From: Galaxea fascicularis
Taxonomy: Eukaryota; Cnidaria; Anthozoa; Scleractinia; Euphylliidae
DNA: 64,000 bases
Assembly (NCBI GenBank): GCA_948470475.1
Contig: OX419347.1
Location: 460,001 to 524,000 of the forward strand
Reading direction: 5' to 3'
The notes under the pieces were generated by a model. That model searched no databases and had not been told where the DNA came from. It was given only the letters and a program-made list of their open reading frames with translations. This document shows positions 44,391 to 58,039 of this stretch, piece after piece (position 1 is the first letter of the stretch; each line of letters opens with the position of its first letter). The position numbers and the translations under genes are program-made.

Positions 44391-46019
44391 ACTGAATCAC
44401 CTTTGGCATACAATAAAAAATAAATTAACAAAACACCTAAGAAGAAAGGGTTTCAGTAAACATACCAGGCCAACCAGCGACAAAGGACAATTTATAAGAA
44501 TCAGTAAATGAGATAAGATTATTAGACTGGTGATAAGTTAGGACCTGGTCATACATAACACGTAAATGTATCCCTGTTTGCCTCGTGACAAACAAATGCT
44601 GAAAGGAGAAAGTGTTTTTAAATCTGGTCAAAAACATTCTTGCTTCGAGAACACAAGGTTCCCCGTTCAGACACACTGAGGAAACAAAGATTCTGAGACA
44701 ATAACACTTAACATGTTGCTTGAGCACAAACCCTTGCAGGGGTACTGCTACTTTACCGTGATTTTACATTCAAGTCTGACTCTCCCCACCCACACCCTAT
44801 GAAAATACACTGAAAAGAACACCACAAAGGCTTCAATCGATTAGAAAGTTGATTGTATTTCGTATTTGTATATTCTTTCACGATCTGTACTTTACGCAAT
44901 TTCTACAGTTGCAGTGTTCCACGCAACTTCTAAGTTTTCGATATAAAATATGTGATTAAGAAAATATATTCAAAAGAAATGAGCCTAGATTATTATTATT
45001 TGTAAATGTCAATTCCTGACTATATAACAAAACAATACACTGATAAAGCTCCATGGAGGCTTCTAAAAGTTTGAAAACTTAATAATTTTCCATGTCCCAA
45101 CAATATAGAACTGATATATTAAATTGCTCCCCGTGGCATTCAGAACAAAAATCAACACTTAGTCGATAAAATTCGGCTCAACAGCAAGCCTAAGCTCATT
45201 GACTAAAGGCTCAAGCAAACACTCCCAACATAGATAGCCCATTTTACACTTTAGTGCTCAGTGACCTGGCCTATGAATAAAAACGAGGCTGGGGTGACCA
45301 TGGTTTGATACAGAACTCACTGTTTTAATCATATAAATCATGTTGCTCTTATCCTTACTAGACCACATTTACATACGAAAGACAGAGACGGTTTGTATCA
45401 AAACTAGGTATCCTCAGGTCTCACTTCCACTCAAAGGCCAACACGACTGTAAAATGGGCTACTGTCAGTCAACAGCGTCCAACACTGTTGGGCGTGTTCT
45501 AACGGACCCCTCCCCTGTCGGGCTCAAGGACGTTGGGTGTTGGTGGGTTATAACGTGGGCAGCCTTTGTATAGGCCTTTATGTAACTTCGGAATCCAACA
45601 CAACGTGCATTCAAAAACAGTCTACAGGCACAGCTCTGACAAACAACATACCGAAGATGTGAAGATCTGTTTCATTATCCCACAAAAGTAAATCAGTCAA
45701 ATGTAGGGGCATTTTGTAGCTGCCAGATCAAAAGATTACCACACAGGTGGGATGATTGTTTTAGATGAAACTTGAAACTGTGCCAAGTAATCAAATGGGT
45801 TGCAACATTCACTTTTACCTAACTTATTTTTAATTCAGAGATCGAATAAAGTAGATTTCACTAATCAAGGAATTCATGACGCATGCCCAAAAAGGTCTTG
45901 GGAAATGCTCGGTTCATGTCTCCGGTCAGCAGACGATCTTTATCGGATCAGCGATTAGTTGACTCGGATGTGTTTGGTTTTTGTCGTGTAGCGCTCGGTT
46001 AATTGTCGATTTTCATTGA

Positions 46020-49000
46020 CTACTCCTCCCAGGGACTGACGTCGGTATCAATTGCTAAACAGTTGTACGCAGCGTAACGAATCTTCTCCTCGGCTACTTT
46101 GGCGCTATACGTAGTAACAAGAAACAAAAAAAAAATGACTTTAAATGAAATGCATCCAGGCGTATATGTACAGTAGTTCGTCTTGTGAGAGAGAGCATCA
46201 CACGGAACGTAAATGTTATTAGTGAGAAATCACATTCCATTCCCTCTACCCAACCCACACTACGTAAAAGAATAACTTCATGTAACAAACCTTGAATATT
46301 CAGGTAAAAATAGCGTGCTTGAACAGGTAGCTGCTTCAGGTAACGAATCAAGTTTGATTGAACTGCAAGGAAAGACAAGAAGTTCATCAGGGTACTTAAT
46401 GCAGAAATGGAACATAAACGAAACTGGCCCAACACACTAGTCTATTAGGGACCTTTAGATTTGAGTACGAGAACGACTTTTCAAATCCTGTTCGCGTGCT
46501 TTAGATGATCACTAGTGACACCAATCTTGTTTCTACAATCTCAGGATTCACTGGTAAGGAACAAGGAAGAGTTAGGGTTCATGGGAGGTGACTGGTTTGA
46601 AATTAGAAATTCGTACTCGTATTCGATCTCGTACTCGCACTCAAATCTAAAGGTCCCTAATATAAAAATGAAGACGGCGGCAATGACAACAAAAACGTTA
46701 TTGTAAAGCATAAATTCATATGATTGTAGCAATTTTGCAGAAATGCCGACGGGTTGAACTCGCACACGGCCAAAGTAGTGGTCACCCAGGCCTGGCGGTT
46801 AACGTTATTTCCATACTTCCTCTCACCTTCTCCCTGGGCAGATATATAGTGGGGCTGGAAGTCTCCTTCGTCCAGTCACGAAACGCAAAAACCGACTTCG
46901 GTCGTCTGAGAAATAAACCATACAAAAGAATTAGTTAAGAAAAGTCCCTTCGCACAAAACTCTTCATTAACCCTTTTTTCCCCCTTCTCATGCACTTGGT
47001 GTGCCGGACCAACGCCTGAATGACCACATAACTTTCAATACGAGGTTATGAAACCAAACAAAACTTAAGTGCCAACTACTCCTTGCCTGCCACTTCATAA
47101 AGAAAGTTTTTCTTTCTATTGCCTAATTTCAAGCTAAAACCAGCCCTATTTAGTCGCCCATAACCTATCAGGGGTTCAATGACAAGGGGCCAATTGGCAT
47201 GTCAATATCAAAGCTAATATCCCGCATTCTCGGGTTTTCAACCCGAGGCCCTCTCGTATCTGGAACACTAAGTATGGTTGCTCAAACAGAAACCAGCGAA
47301 AATGCAGAAGGTCGCCGAAACGTTTGAAGCCATTTTAAGAACGGTTTGGAAGGCTGATACAGGCCTGCAAATAAATTTTCTTTCTTGAAGGGTATTTGTC
47401 CGACCAAGTCTCTATTTTGGTCGGACAAAACAGAAATGTGGTAGGACGTTTTTTGCAATTTACTTTTTTCCCTTAAACTTATTTACTTATTATTTGGTGA
47501 AAACATTTATCCGGGCATAATGTCCGACCAAAGTTAAGTTTTCGTCGCACATGGGCCGAGTTTTGTCGGACATGGCGTGCGTTTCTCGAAACCTCCGAAA
47601 CTTTTCGGGCCTATTTCGGGTGTCCTAATTTCCTTCGTATCGTGAAAACGAAGACGTTTCCAGACATGAAATTTGCCAACAAAGTTTCCCTTTCCTATCT
47701 TGAAATCATAGTAAAAGACCAGCTTTTTAGAATAAGTGGATCACAGTTTTAGAAATGGCTTTTCGGGCCCGAAAAGTGTTCGGGAGTTTCGAGAAACGGG
47801 CCAATGGTCCGAGTTTAGTCGGACATGGGCCCAGTTTTTGGGCCGAGTTTAGTCGGACATGGTCCGAGTTTAGTCGGACACTGTCCGATGACCGACAGTT
47901 ATTTGCCGCTCAGCTCCAGTTCCTTCCCTGCTCGTTTTGTTTGTATTCTACGCGATTCCCTCCCATGAGATACAAGTACTAACAGCATCATGGTATGTTT
48001 ACATCCCCCAAAAACATACATTCAATTCTTACCGTTTGTAAAATTTTCCAACGCTTTCCACAAAAACTTGACACGCTTGTCATTCTCCGAAATATCCTCA
48101 TATTGCACTACACAAAAAAGGAGAAAAGTTCGCCCGCAATGAACTCCTACTTCAATATGTTTTTGTAAAAACAAGAGATGGTTCAAATCTAAAACTGAAA
48201 GCTACTAAGCAGCGCAGTACCAAAAGAGGCAACAACAAAAAACTCACTGCATTTCTTTAATGCTTCAACCGAGAGTTCCGGATCCCCACACACTCTTCTT
48301 TCCAGTTCTTGCCAGGTAAGAAGGTCGAGCACAGCCTGGGAAAGAACTTTCAGCAAACCTCGCCTAATTGCCTCGATCTGAAGATTGAAAGAATTCCAAG
48401 TGAACTTTAGTTCCCCTATCCACCCCACAGAGGATGTCTTTTCTCTAATGGCAATATTCAAATAACATATCAGGGAAAAGATACCCGTTGTAGCTTTAAA
48501 GCAAAGTTGGGAAAGAGGTGGAGTTGGAGTTTTTATACCTGCACTTTGCCCTCAGCCATCCGACAGTTTCGCACCATTTTTATATACTCTATTCGGTCTT
48601 CATAATCGACAAACTTGTCGGCACCACCAGGGACAAGGTTTACTAGAGTGTTGTCACTTAAAACCTGAAAAAAGCATACATTAGTAACAGGCAATGACTC
48701 GACGCTACATATAAAACGAAGGTGAGTGTGTTGTGTTGCATTTATCTGAGTTCTTTCCTCGAGAAAAACTGAGTCTAGTTCATGAACAGTTCGTTGGAAA
48801 TGTCCTACAGCCAAGGATATCGCACAATTTGGCCAAAAAACAAAGAAGAACGCATTGAAAACTTTAAGTTAAAATTCACGAACAACTGTACTCGTTAAAG
48901 TGTATATGACAGATTTTTTTTATTTGCTCGATTAAATCTCCTCTGAATGTACTGATATGTATAGCAAAGAAAAATTTTCGATAGCGATTTTCCTTCCTCG

Positions 49001-52000
49001 TGTTTTGATGTACCAAAAACGTCAAATTTCACTTCCGGTGGGGTACAAAACCGCGAGACCAAAAACAGGAGACTGGGAACGATTGTGACGTCATTTCATG
49101 ACTTCAAGCTTCGCAAAAAATAGATTTCTCAGTCATTTTCTTATTGTAAGCTAATCAATTTGCTAAGAAATTGTACAATAGTGCGTTGTTTATAAGAAAA
49201 TAAGAAAATGTCGGAGAAATCTGTTTTTCGCAAAGCTTGAAGTCCTGAAATGACGTCACAATTGTTCCCAGTCTCCTGTTTTCGGTCTCGCGGCTTTGTA
49301 CCCACCGGAAGTGAAATTCGACGCTTTTGGTACATCAAAACACGGGGAAGGAAAATCGCTATCGAAAATTGTTTTTTGCTATACTTATCAGTACATTAGG
49401 GAGATTTAATCGAGCAAATAAAAAAAATCTGTCGTATACACTTTAAAAGTGTGCACTAACAACTGCATTAAAAAACGATTTTTGAAGGTCAAAGAAACGA
49501 ACTGATAGCGCTAGACGTTCTTACCGTAGTGTAGGTGAGGACTCCTCCAAATTTCATATTAAATGACTCTTTATCTATTGACTCCAGTGACTCAAGTAAC
49601 TTGACCTAAGGAAGTAGGAATGATCATATATCACTGAGGCAAACTACAGCGAGTTGCAACAATACTTGAGACACTGTACGCCATTTAGGCTTGAATGACG
49701 TTTCCATGATCTTCCGCTTTCCCTCCCCCTCTTATCAAAGTTGTTAACAGTGCAACACCATGCTCGAACCTTTGAGGAACAACTTTGAAAGGGGGAGAGG
49801 GAGGGGGCGTGTATTGTATCTCACAGATTTGTTAGCAGCAGCGTTTTAGAGAAAGAGACGTTTTTCATTGCGAATGTCTCAACAATTTTGTAACTGGTTG
49901 TAGCTAAACCAACGTTGAACGACTCCAAGGTGCGCAGTCCACGGACGACGCATCGTTCGGTGCATTGTGCCCCGCGTATTCGCGAGTTCGGCGATTCACC
50001 TGCATTTCCTTTCTGTGGCCTACTGTTCAGTAACAGATAACTTAACTGGGTTAAGATGACGTGACCAAATGTGACAAACAACAACACCATTAACACCTAC
50101 GTACCTGCGCCAAATCAACCGTCATAAAATCGCGTGACCATGTCACTTTCTCGCCCACGAGCTGCCGCCAGACAAAAGACGGAAGTGACAGGACCTGAAA
50201 TGACATGATCAAAAGCAAGATTCAGCTACATTCTCTACACTCACGTGGTGGAGGGGGCATTCACATGCACTCAAGTAGATTCAACGCACGGAGTTGCTCT
50301 ACTCGACAAATGCCCATAAAATTACAGTACGCGACTTCTCTGAGTGTCAGCAACGAATGAATAACCTGCCACGGAGTCAACCTGCAAGATTTTGTAGCGA
50401 AACAGGTCTGCAACCCTGGTGAACCGATCTTGGAGATAGACATAATATAGGGGTGTCAAGACAACCAACATTTCGAAATTCCAATTCGATGTTTAGTGTC
50501 CCCAACTAGCAACTTGTGACACTCAAATTGATTGGTTGATTGACTGATTGATTGATTGATTGACTGGATTGCGATAAACGGACAGGTTGCATGTTGAAAT
50601 ACTTAGGTTTACTCAAATTAAGCGGATGTATTTTCACAGATGAGCAACAAATAGGCCGTTTCTTACCAGGTGCTCTTTGCTGCTTCTGACACAAGCTCCC
50701 ATCAACATGCCAATCCATTCATACTTGACAAACTGCTTACATGAAGGGTTAGGAACGTACGCATCTCTGTTGACGTTTGAAGAGTCATGCAGCTGAAAAC
50801 AGCCACAGAGTAATGTCAGTATAACGACACACGGCTGGTCAATGGGGGCTATAACTTTAGGTATTTACCAACGTTTGTAAGTGAAAGCTACTGGACAGTA
50901 CTTTACAGCGGTGCTGTTTGTTACACTGCACAAAGTGGCTTAACTTTTGATCTGTGGGCAGAATCATACAGTGTGACCTTTCAAACGAAATCTACTGAGC
51001 AGTTCTTTACAGTGGTGTTATTTACAAACATTTTATAAAGGAGAGAAAAAAAGGATGTTAAATTAAATATATAGAGTTAAAACGAGCACAGCCACTTACT
51101 ATACCAAGCAGAAAAGAATGTAAACATAGACACAAACGACAAAAGTTTGATGAGTTTGTATTGTTGTTTGTACCTGATTTGGGCTGCGAACAAAGAAAGA
51201 AACAGGTAAAGGAGTATCAGCTGAACTTGGACAAAGTTCTTCAGCCATATCTGCTAATGAGTCTCTGAAACCACCCCCTGAAAATTAACATACTGCGTGT
51301 TAGTACCAATCTACTGTCTACTTATAACAAAGTTCTTTCTCATTAACGTACTAACCTTGATCGATGATTCCTTCAGAAAGAAATTTACATTCCCACCACT
51401 GGTCATATCTTACTGGCCACCTACAATGAAATCAGTCTCTTGCTAAGAGAGTTTGGCTGCGACAGTTTTTTGACGAAACTGCTGTTGTATCTCAAATGCA
51501 TGGTAAAAATCACATATGTAGTCAAACACCCAATAAAACAGAAATAAAACCGCAGGAAACTATCACAACAATTTCATAAAAAATTGATTTTCTTTTGATA
51601 AACTGCATCAAGTGGAATGAAAAAAAATTGTGCTAACTATGAAAGATAAAAATCATTGAGGGGACTTCCATTTAAAGATCTTATTACCTGTAATCCAGCT
51701 TTACTCCACATTTTTCCTGTTTTAATCCTTCATACAACTGTGAAAAAATTAATATTTCAAAAGCAACAAGTAAGAACACTGACTGTATGTCAAAAGTGTA
51801 TATTTGATTTTGAACAATATTCTGACATCAACTTTTCAAACATACAGTGCATTGAGTGTTTCTTTAATCTTTAATTGAATAATCACCAAAAGAAATGAGT
51901 GGTCAGCAGTTGCACCATTGCCAGATTAGCCTTGACAGCAGTCCCTGGGTCTCCACTCTTCTCATTGCACATGCCTAAAAAACAGACACCACTGACCTGG

Positions 52001-55000
52001 TTAAATATTGATCGTTTTGCATCTGGATCCTGTGTTGGGTCTGCTCTGTGTTCAGCTGCTGAACGGCGGTTGATAAATAACTTTGGCATGTGTCGTGGAG
52101 AGCTTTAAAAATAAAAAGAATGTGGCAAAATGATAATTTTCTTTTTCCCAAACTGATGACCCTCTGTTAAAGGCCTTCCCTTGGTGCTGTGCCTTGACAG
52201 GGAATATGACTGTCCTCAGATCCCAAGAGTTATTTCAGTGGGAGCTTAGGGATTGATATTGGATTATGGGATAGGGGAAGCTGGTGGGATTTGGGGGGAG
52301 GGGGGTGGGGGTTGCCCAAAAACAAAATCAAAGAAAAATTGGTTGTTAAACAAAATTCTGAGATAAAAAAGTGAAAAAATAGCAAGTGTAACTTATTTTG
52401 TGATATGACTAAAACTGGTCCGCAGCACCCTCTACCCAATAAAAATTGAACAGTCCCTTATTTTCCCAACAGTTTTAACCAAGCCAGATGGGTCTACAGA
52501 AGAGGGGCCACACTAGAATTGGGTACTATTCTTATATTCAATGTCACTGCATCTTATTGTATGTGCAACCAGACACTCCATTTTCAGAATAATAATCCCT
52601 TTACTTGGAAAACATTGTTCCAAGCATTATCTAATTCCTAAACTGGAAGAAGTAGAATACCCAGAGGTAAGCCCTAAAGAAACAGGTCCTAACTTTGTAT
52701 TACTTCCAAAGCACATACTGTTCCCTTACCTAGACTGTGATTCCCTGATGACCTTATCAATCAGCATTGTCCTGTGCTTTGACAAGGGAAGAAGCTGGCG
52801 AATTGCCTGTGTCAGGGGTAAGGAAAATAAAAAACTAATGATTAATGGCAATTTCACATGTTAGGTTATGTATCAATATGGGTAAACTGCTGGCTACCAG
52901 CTGGTAACAAAGCTCAATTTCAACCTGTAACCTCCAAATTTACATTTGCAGCCAATCTAGTAAATTACAAGTCTGACAATGCTACCCTCTCTGGTATACC
53001 ACCACTGATTAGAATCCCCAAGGTACGAAATGTGCATAGCCAACTTATATTTTACCTCCAAGTCTTTGAATGAGCCTGCAGAGTAATTCCAGGAAGGTAA
53101 AAGATAGTGCAATACACTGTCCAGGAGTTCAGTGAATCTGAAAATATTAAAAATAAGCTTTTAATTGTAATTATCATTAGCTAAGCCTAGCAATAACTTA
53201 AATAATTTTTTGCTTTTCAATTCCAAACAATATAGCTTCTCTCCTTTTATATGAGCACAGAATCTAGCAATGATTTCAGTCACTAACAGGTTTTAATGCT
53301 TCCTATTCATTAGTGTGAAATCTATAGGACTTTTCAACCTTTTCTTTACATTTGTAGCTATTCTAGTAAATCTAGCAATTGAAAGTATTCTATTTTAAGG
53401 AAATACAAAACAATTTACTCTGGTCACCTGAGCAAAGCTTGCGCTCGTCTGTACAATAGGGCTGGATCAACTGCATCTAGTTTTGGAAATCTGCAGTTAA
53501 AACAAATGAGAAGAGGAATTGTTCATCACTCAAAGAGAAAATAGATGCTGGTAAGACTAAAAGATAACCATTCTAAAAATATATCAAAATAGCAATTAAT
53601 TGTACAAAAGCACATTGCAGTTACCTGATGAGTTCTGCAGAGGAAAACAAATCTTTGTTAAGTCCTGGCTCCCTTTCGCTCTCTGTTATTAACTTGAGAC
53701 TATGGATGCGTGTGTCTATGCCCTCATCTATCAAACAAATATGACATTGATGATGGAAAATACATTTTGATATACATGTAACAAGCATACATGTATGTAC
53801 ATATAAATTCCATACTGAGGTGTCATTGTGTTAACCAGGATATTACTGCTAGATTTTTTACAAGTACAGTGTACATTGGACTCTGCCTCATGCCCATAAC
53901 ACAATGAAACTACCGGTATGTTTGCCACATACAAGATCTACTTAGCAGTAACATTGTTGACAATTTACCTTTGCACTCTCTGATTCTGATTTGAATAACA
54001 CTATAATACTGAGTCAAACTCTTCACTACACACACATCTCCAGTGACATTCCTGCAGAGCAGTAAAAAATCCACTATAAACAGAGTTTCTTTACTACTAC
54101 AAATGTACCACAGAAAAAAACCTTTGCTGCTGATGAACCTCCACATACAGTGTAAGGGCACCTCCCCTAAACACACATCCCCATAGGCCAATAAATATGC
54201 CAAACCATTGTAACCACTGTAACTCAACATTCATAAACCTCCTATAAGCAGGCAGAGAATTCAGTTTCTCAAAACTTACTGCCATCCAGATACTAAAACA
54301 TCCAAAGGGTTCTTACAAAACATTGACTTACAAATTCTAATAGAGGGCATAACCGACACACTGCTTCTCCTACAGCACCTCTAAGTTTTCAACCTCCTCA
54401 AGGCAGACACCACCCCTTAAGCAAACAGCTATGCTAAGTCGCATGGGTGTCTGCTTATTTGAGGATTGGCTGTACTCTTCCATAACTGAACAACTTTGTT
54501 TCTTAATAGTGTCATAAATTAAATACATGTATGGACTTACCCATCAATAAAGACTTCATTAATTTCTTTCAGGTTTGACTGAGTGTCACCTCCCATGACA
54601 ACAACATGATGAGGCATATAGTTATCATCTTTGGAATCCACACCAATAGAAAGTTGCCTGAATACAAGATACAGTGGTGTAGCATCAAAAGTAAACTACA
54701 TGAAAACTGCTATTAGTACATTACATCCAGGAAAGCTGTGCAGGTGCACACTAAATTGATGTTACATGTAAATCCAACCAGGGTACATGCATGCTAGTTA
54801 ATTGCATTACTTAAGTCTTAAGGCCCTATATTTCATTGAATAATTCTCCAGCCAGTGAGAGTACCCATAGTTCTGTCTACAGCTTTCAAGCCAAAGTACA
54901 TCTGCAGCCATAATGATACAACAGGGCTTACAATATGTTGTCCAAGGCTTAATAGCCTAAGCCAACTAGCCAGAGATGAGTAAAAATTCAATTTTAGCTG

Positions 55001-57446
55001 GTACACATAGGTTTTGTGCTTCACAAGCCATTTTTGCTAGTGAGCACTGGAGGACCAGAGGAATCATTTAAGGAAATTGAGACAAAGAGTGCAGAATTTG
55101 AAGCAACTGCTGTAACTAAAATAAAATAAAGCACAAGCATGATTGACTTAAATTAAGTTGTGTTTTCCTTTACTAAAGCAATGATGATGTCCAGAGATCA
55201 TGTTTCATGGCACTGGGCTAGTAAGATAAAATGTTAGTCTTGAGCCCTGCCTGTTGGACTAGAGAACTGAAAGAGTGACCCAGTTTCCAAAGGTTAAGAC
55301 TGGGGCCTTAATAATAAACATGTATACCTTGAATAAATCTAGCCGTTTTAAAGAACCCTTGTGCTATGCTAAAGAAAAAAATAACGTGCTTACCTGATGA
55401 CAGTGCCTGGTCTCATGAACAGTTTAATCCAATGTCTGCCCTGGCTGCCATCAGATTCCCAGTAAGTATCAGGATCTCCATCAGTCAGGGCATCTTTAGA
55501 CTCTTCTTCCTTGAATTCAACAAATAACCAAGTCTTCATTGGTGATGAAATAAACCCTAACAGACTAAAGAACAGAATACAACTGCACAGACTTCAACCA
55601 TGTGCCTCTATTACTTCATCCACTGCACAGGACTGGAATGTAACTTACAGATGAAACTTGCACGTTCTCCACATATCTGCTGATATTTCCAAGTGAAGCT
55701 TCATGGTTGTTAACATGATCAGCCATAAATTTAGCAAGTTCTTCATCTGCCTCTAAACCCCACTTGGGTGGAGGAGTGCTCAGCTGATTCACAGCTTCTT
55801 TGTCTTCATATCTTTCTATGGATGGAGGTTCACTTATTCTGAGTGCATAACACAACTCAACTGCTTCCTGCCAGCTGAAGATTTCAGTGAAAGAACTATT
55901 ATTATCTTAAATAAATTATGCCATCTGGCCTTGTTAGTGTACACTTTTAATTCTTGTTTATCACCTGGACTTTTGACTCAAAGATTTCCTGACATTTTCG
56001 ACTGTATCAGCTGGTGCTAGCAAAAAAATGTGTTTCACAGTTTAAAAGCTCTCAAAACTACCAATACTACTCTAATTTTAGTATATGTACAAGTTTGAAT
56101 GGGGTGTTCCAAGTTTTCAAGCTTACACCATATTTCTAAATAATTTGTCATGTCAAAATCTAGGTCCACTGAATGAAAGGGGTTGAAAGCACATTCATGG
56201 AAAGTTTACAATCATGAATGCTGTATCTTGGTTTCACTAGGTGACATTTTCCCCTTACCTCTTAATACCTTTTTGTTTTTCCTTTGGCAATGACTTCACG
56301 TCAGCAGGCTTGAGGTAGGGTGTTCCTACACCATTTTTAGCATCATAAGGTACTGCAAGAACCCAACCTTCCTTCACTTGTTTGCCACAACAATATTTCT
56401 GTAGGGATTTCTTTAAAACAAATTATTTCAATAGTTAAACTTGACAGGGGAATACAGAGGGACAAAAGGACACTTGATGGAAAAAATAGTCATGGAGTAA
56501 ACACTGAAAAGAGAGCTCAGAGGGGTGTACACCAGGATACAGTTCTTGATGATTTATGCTCTACACAATATAATAAACTTTAGTAAATGACAGAAAGTGA
56601 AGGAAATGAGGAAACTGAAAATTGTAGTAGGAAAGGGTTATAGTCAGGTGCAATAATATACAAACGATTTCACATTGTACTCTCTGCTTGAACTTCAAGG
56701 TAAAATGTATACCCCCATCTACTGCTTTTACTTTATTGTTAGTATTAATTTTGTCCTTGTGAACCAATATACTAGTTGGAAAGTCAGCAGTGCTCACAGC
56801 TGTATTACTATCATTTATATAAAATTACAATATTGTACACTCATTTGTAAAATAGTTGCTAGCTTTTGTTACCTCAAAATTCCTAAATGTAAATCTCTAA
56901 ATTTTACGTTTACTGATATAAATTTTCAATGTGCATCATTCAAATAGTTACAGTTCTACGCTTAATAACGTAACCTCAAATAACGAAACTAGACAATGTT
57001 TTACAATCGAATTACAGTTCATATGCAACAATTCGGACAAATCCGAGCAAATTCGAAAAACGACCTAAAATTCGACATAGGCAGTTTATGCCCCCAGCCC
57101 TTCATAATTGTCTTGATGTAACTTATCTTGTTTTCCAGTTATTATGCCTGATATATACCTGACAAAGCCTTATCCAAGAACCATCGTTGTTGACAAATTC
57201 ATCTCCTGAAGCAAAAACCTGGAGATTACAGGCAGCTGGCAGTTCTCCCACGCACTGAGCTTCTTTGTGGGGCTTTTTCCGTATGCTTAACACGCACGGA
57301 TTCTTACATTCCTCTCTGGAATATTCCACTTCCGACGGAACAAAGCACAAGGGCAAAGGCAGGCACTTCCCTTGTTCAATACGCTTTATGCTGTCTAGCA
57401 GACATCGTATCCTTGCAAGACGGCTTCTCGCTGGTTCATTCTTCAT
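46020..57446 (-). CDS. HECTD3: HECTD3 E3 ubiquitin-protein ligase, complete, 23 exons
   Basis: Exons in transcript order: 57159-57446, 56259-56410, 55649-55874, 55394-55509, 54541-54657, 53969-54051, 53625-53727, 53428-53490, 53056-53137, 52730-52806, 51997-52102, 51688-51737, 51356-51420, 51174-51277, 50667-50792, 50105-50194, 49525-49605, 48539-48664, 48248-48377, 48033-48107, 46827-46905, 46291-46362, 46020-46104. All phases agree, giving 831 residues (human about 861). A DOC/APC10-like domain (about 213-362) carries [18 protein letters not shown]. The HECT domain (about 470-831) carries [52 protein letters not shown] and the catalytic Cys793 in [12 protein letters not shown]. The protein ends [21 protein letters not shown] ligases accept ubiquitin on this cysteine before transferring it to substrate. 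The start is the first ATG of the long exon 1. Confidence 0.95.
46448..46657. repeat. Foldback MITE in HECTD3 intron
   Basis: Ends GGGACCTTTAGATTTGAGTA and its near-perfect reverse complement, with TA on both outer sides (a possible TA target duplication). Arms are about 30 bp. It lies in the intron between exons 21 and 22. Confidence 0.75.
47395..47890. repeat. Cluster of GTCCGAC/GTCGGAC motifs in HECTD3 intron
   Basis: Begins with the palindrome TTTGTCCGACCAA..TTGGTCGGACAAA (47395-47429). It continues with GTCCGACCAAAG and GAGTTTTGTCGGACATGG, and ends with three tandem GGTCCGAGTTTAGTCGGACA-type units (47806-47882). GTTTCTCGAAACCTCCG (near 47580) and CGGGAGTTTCGAGAAAC (near 47782) are inverted relative to each other. 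It is non-coding. Confidence 0.7.
48896..49445. repeat. 550-bp foldback element in HECTD3 intron 17
   Basis: Inverted arms of about 240 bp each. The left arm runs TAAAGTGTATATGACAG.., GCTCGATTAAATCTCC.., GATAGCGATTTTCCTTCC, CACTTCCGGTGGG, GGAGACTGGGAACGATTGTG. All of these recur in reverse complement on the right, ending ..CTGTCGTATACACTTTA. There is roughly 5-10 percent arm divergence by eye and an AT-rich centre near 49150-49200. It fills most of an 860-bp intron. Confidence 0.88.
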
Positions 57447-57609
57447 TCTTTGGAAAAATTAAGACGAAAAGATCAGGTCGAAAGTTCATCAACTGGCAGC
57501 CATTTTGTTTTGGAAAAAGAGCGGCTGGGTAACCGCGCCAAGAACAAAATCGGTGGAAAGACCAAGTTTGGGATTTAATTCATGGTGACACACATATAGT
57601 CACCCACAT

Positions 57610-58030
57610 ATACCTTGTAAACCTTAGTATACCCTAGTAAACCGTAGTATACCCTTATAAACCCTGTATACCCTAGTATACCCTAGTATACCCTTATAAA
57701 CCCTAGTATACCCTAGTAAACCCTAGTATACCCTTATAAACCCTACTATGCCCTAGTATACCCTAGTATACCCTAGTAAACCCTAGTATACCCTCATAAA
57801 CCGTAGTATACCTTAGTAAAGCCTAATATACCCTCATAAACGCTAGTATACCCTAGAATACCCTTATAAACGCTAGTATACCCTCGTAAACCCTAGGAAA
57901 CCCTGGTATACCCTAGTATACCCTTACAAACCCTAGTATACCCTAGTAAACCCTAGTAAGCCCTGGTATACTGTAGTATGCCCTAGTATACCCTAGTATA
58001 CCCTTTCAAACCCCAGTATACCCTAGTATA
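57610..58030 (+). repeat. Decamer tandem array CCCTAGTATA
   Basis: About 42 ten-base units of three main types: CCCTAGTATA, CCCTAGTAAA and CCCTTATAAA. Substitutions are scattered, with almost no change in unit length. It starts 164 bp upstream of the HECTD3 start codon, inside the presumed promoter or 5' UTR. Confidence 0.93.
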
Positions 58031-58039
58031 GAAAAGCAC

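Larger units (their letters stand above)
42329..46019. other. Interval between GPCR and HECTD3 with foldbacks
   Basis: Contains two palindromic MITEs (42573-42765, 43042-43291) and an interrupted GATAAT/GATAAC microsatellite (about 44255-44390). A 141-codon open frame at 43298-43723 shows no family resemblance. An ATTAAA on the minus strand (TTTAAT at 45829-45834) may serve HECTD3 polyadenylation. Confidence 0.5.

Noticed and set aside
57610..58030. CRISPR array or telomeric repeat
   Set aside because: Units are directly adjacent with no spacers. The 10-bp unit is not the TTAGGG/CCCTAA telomere repeat.
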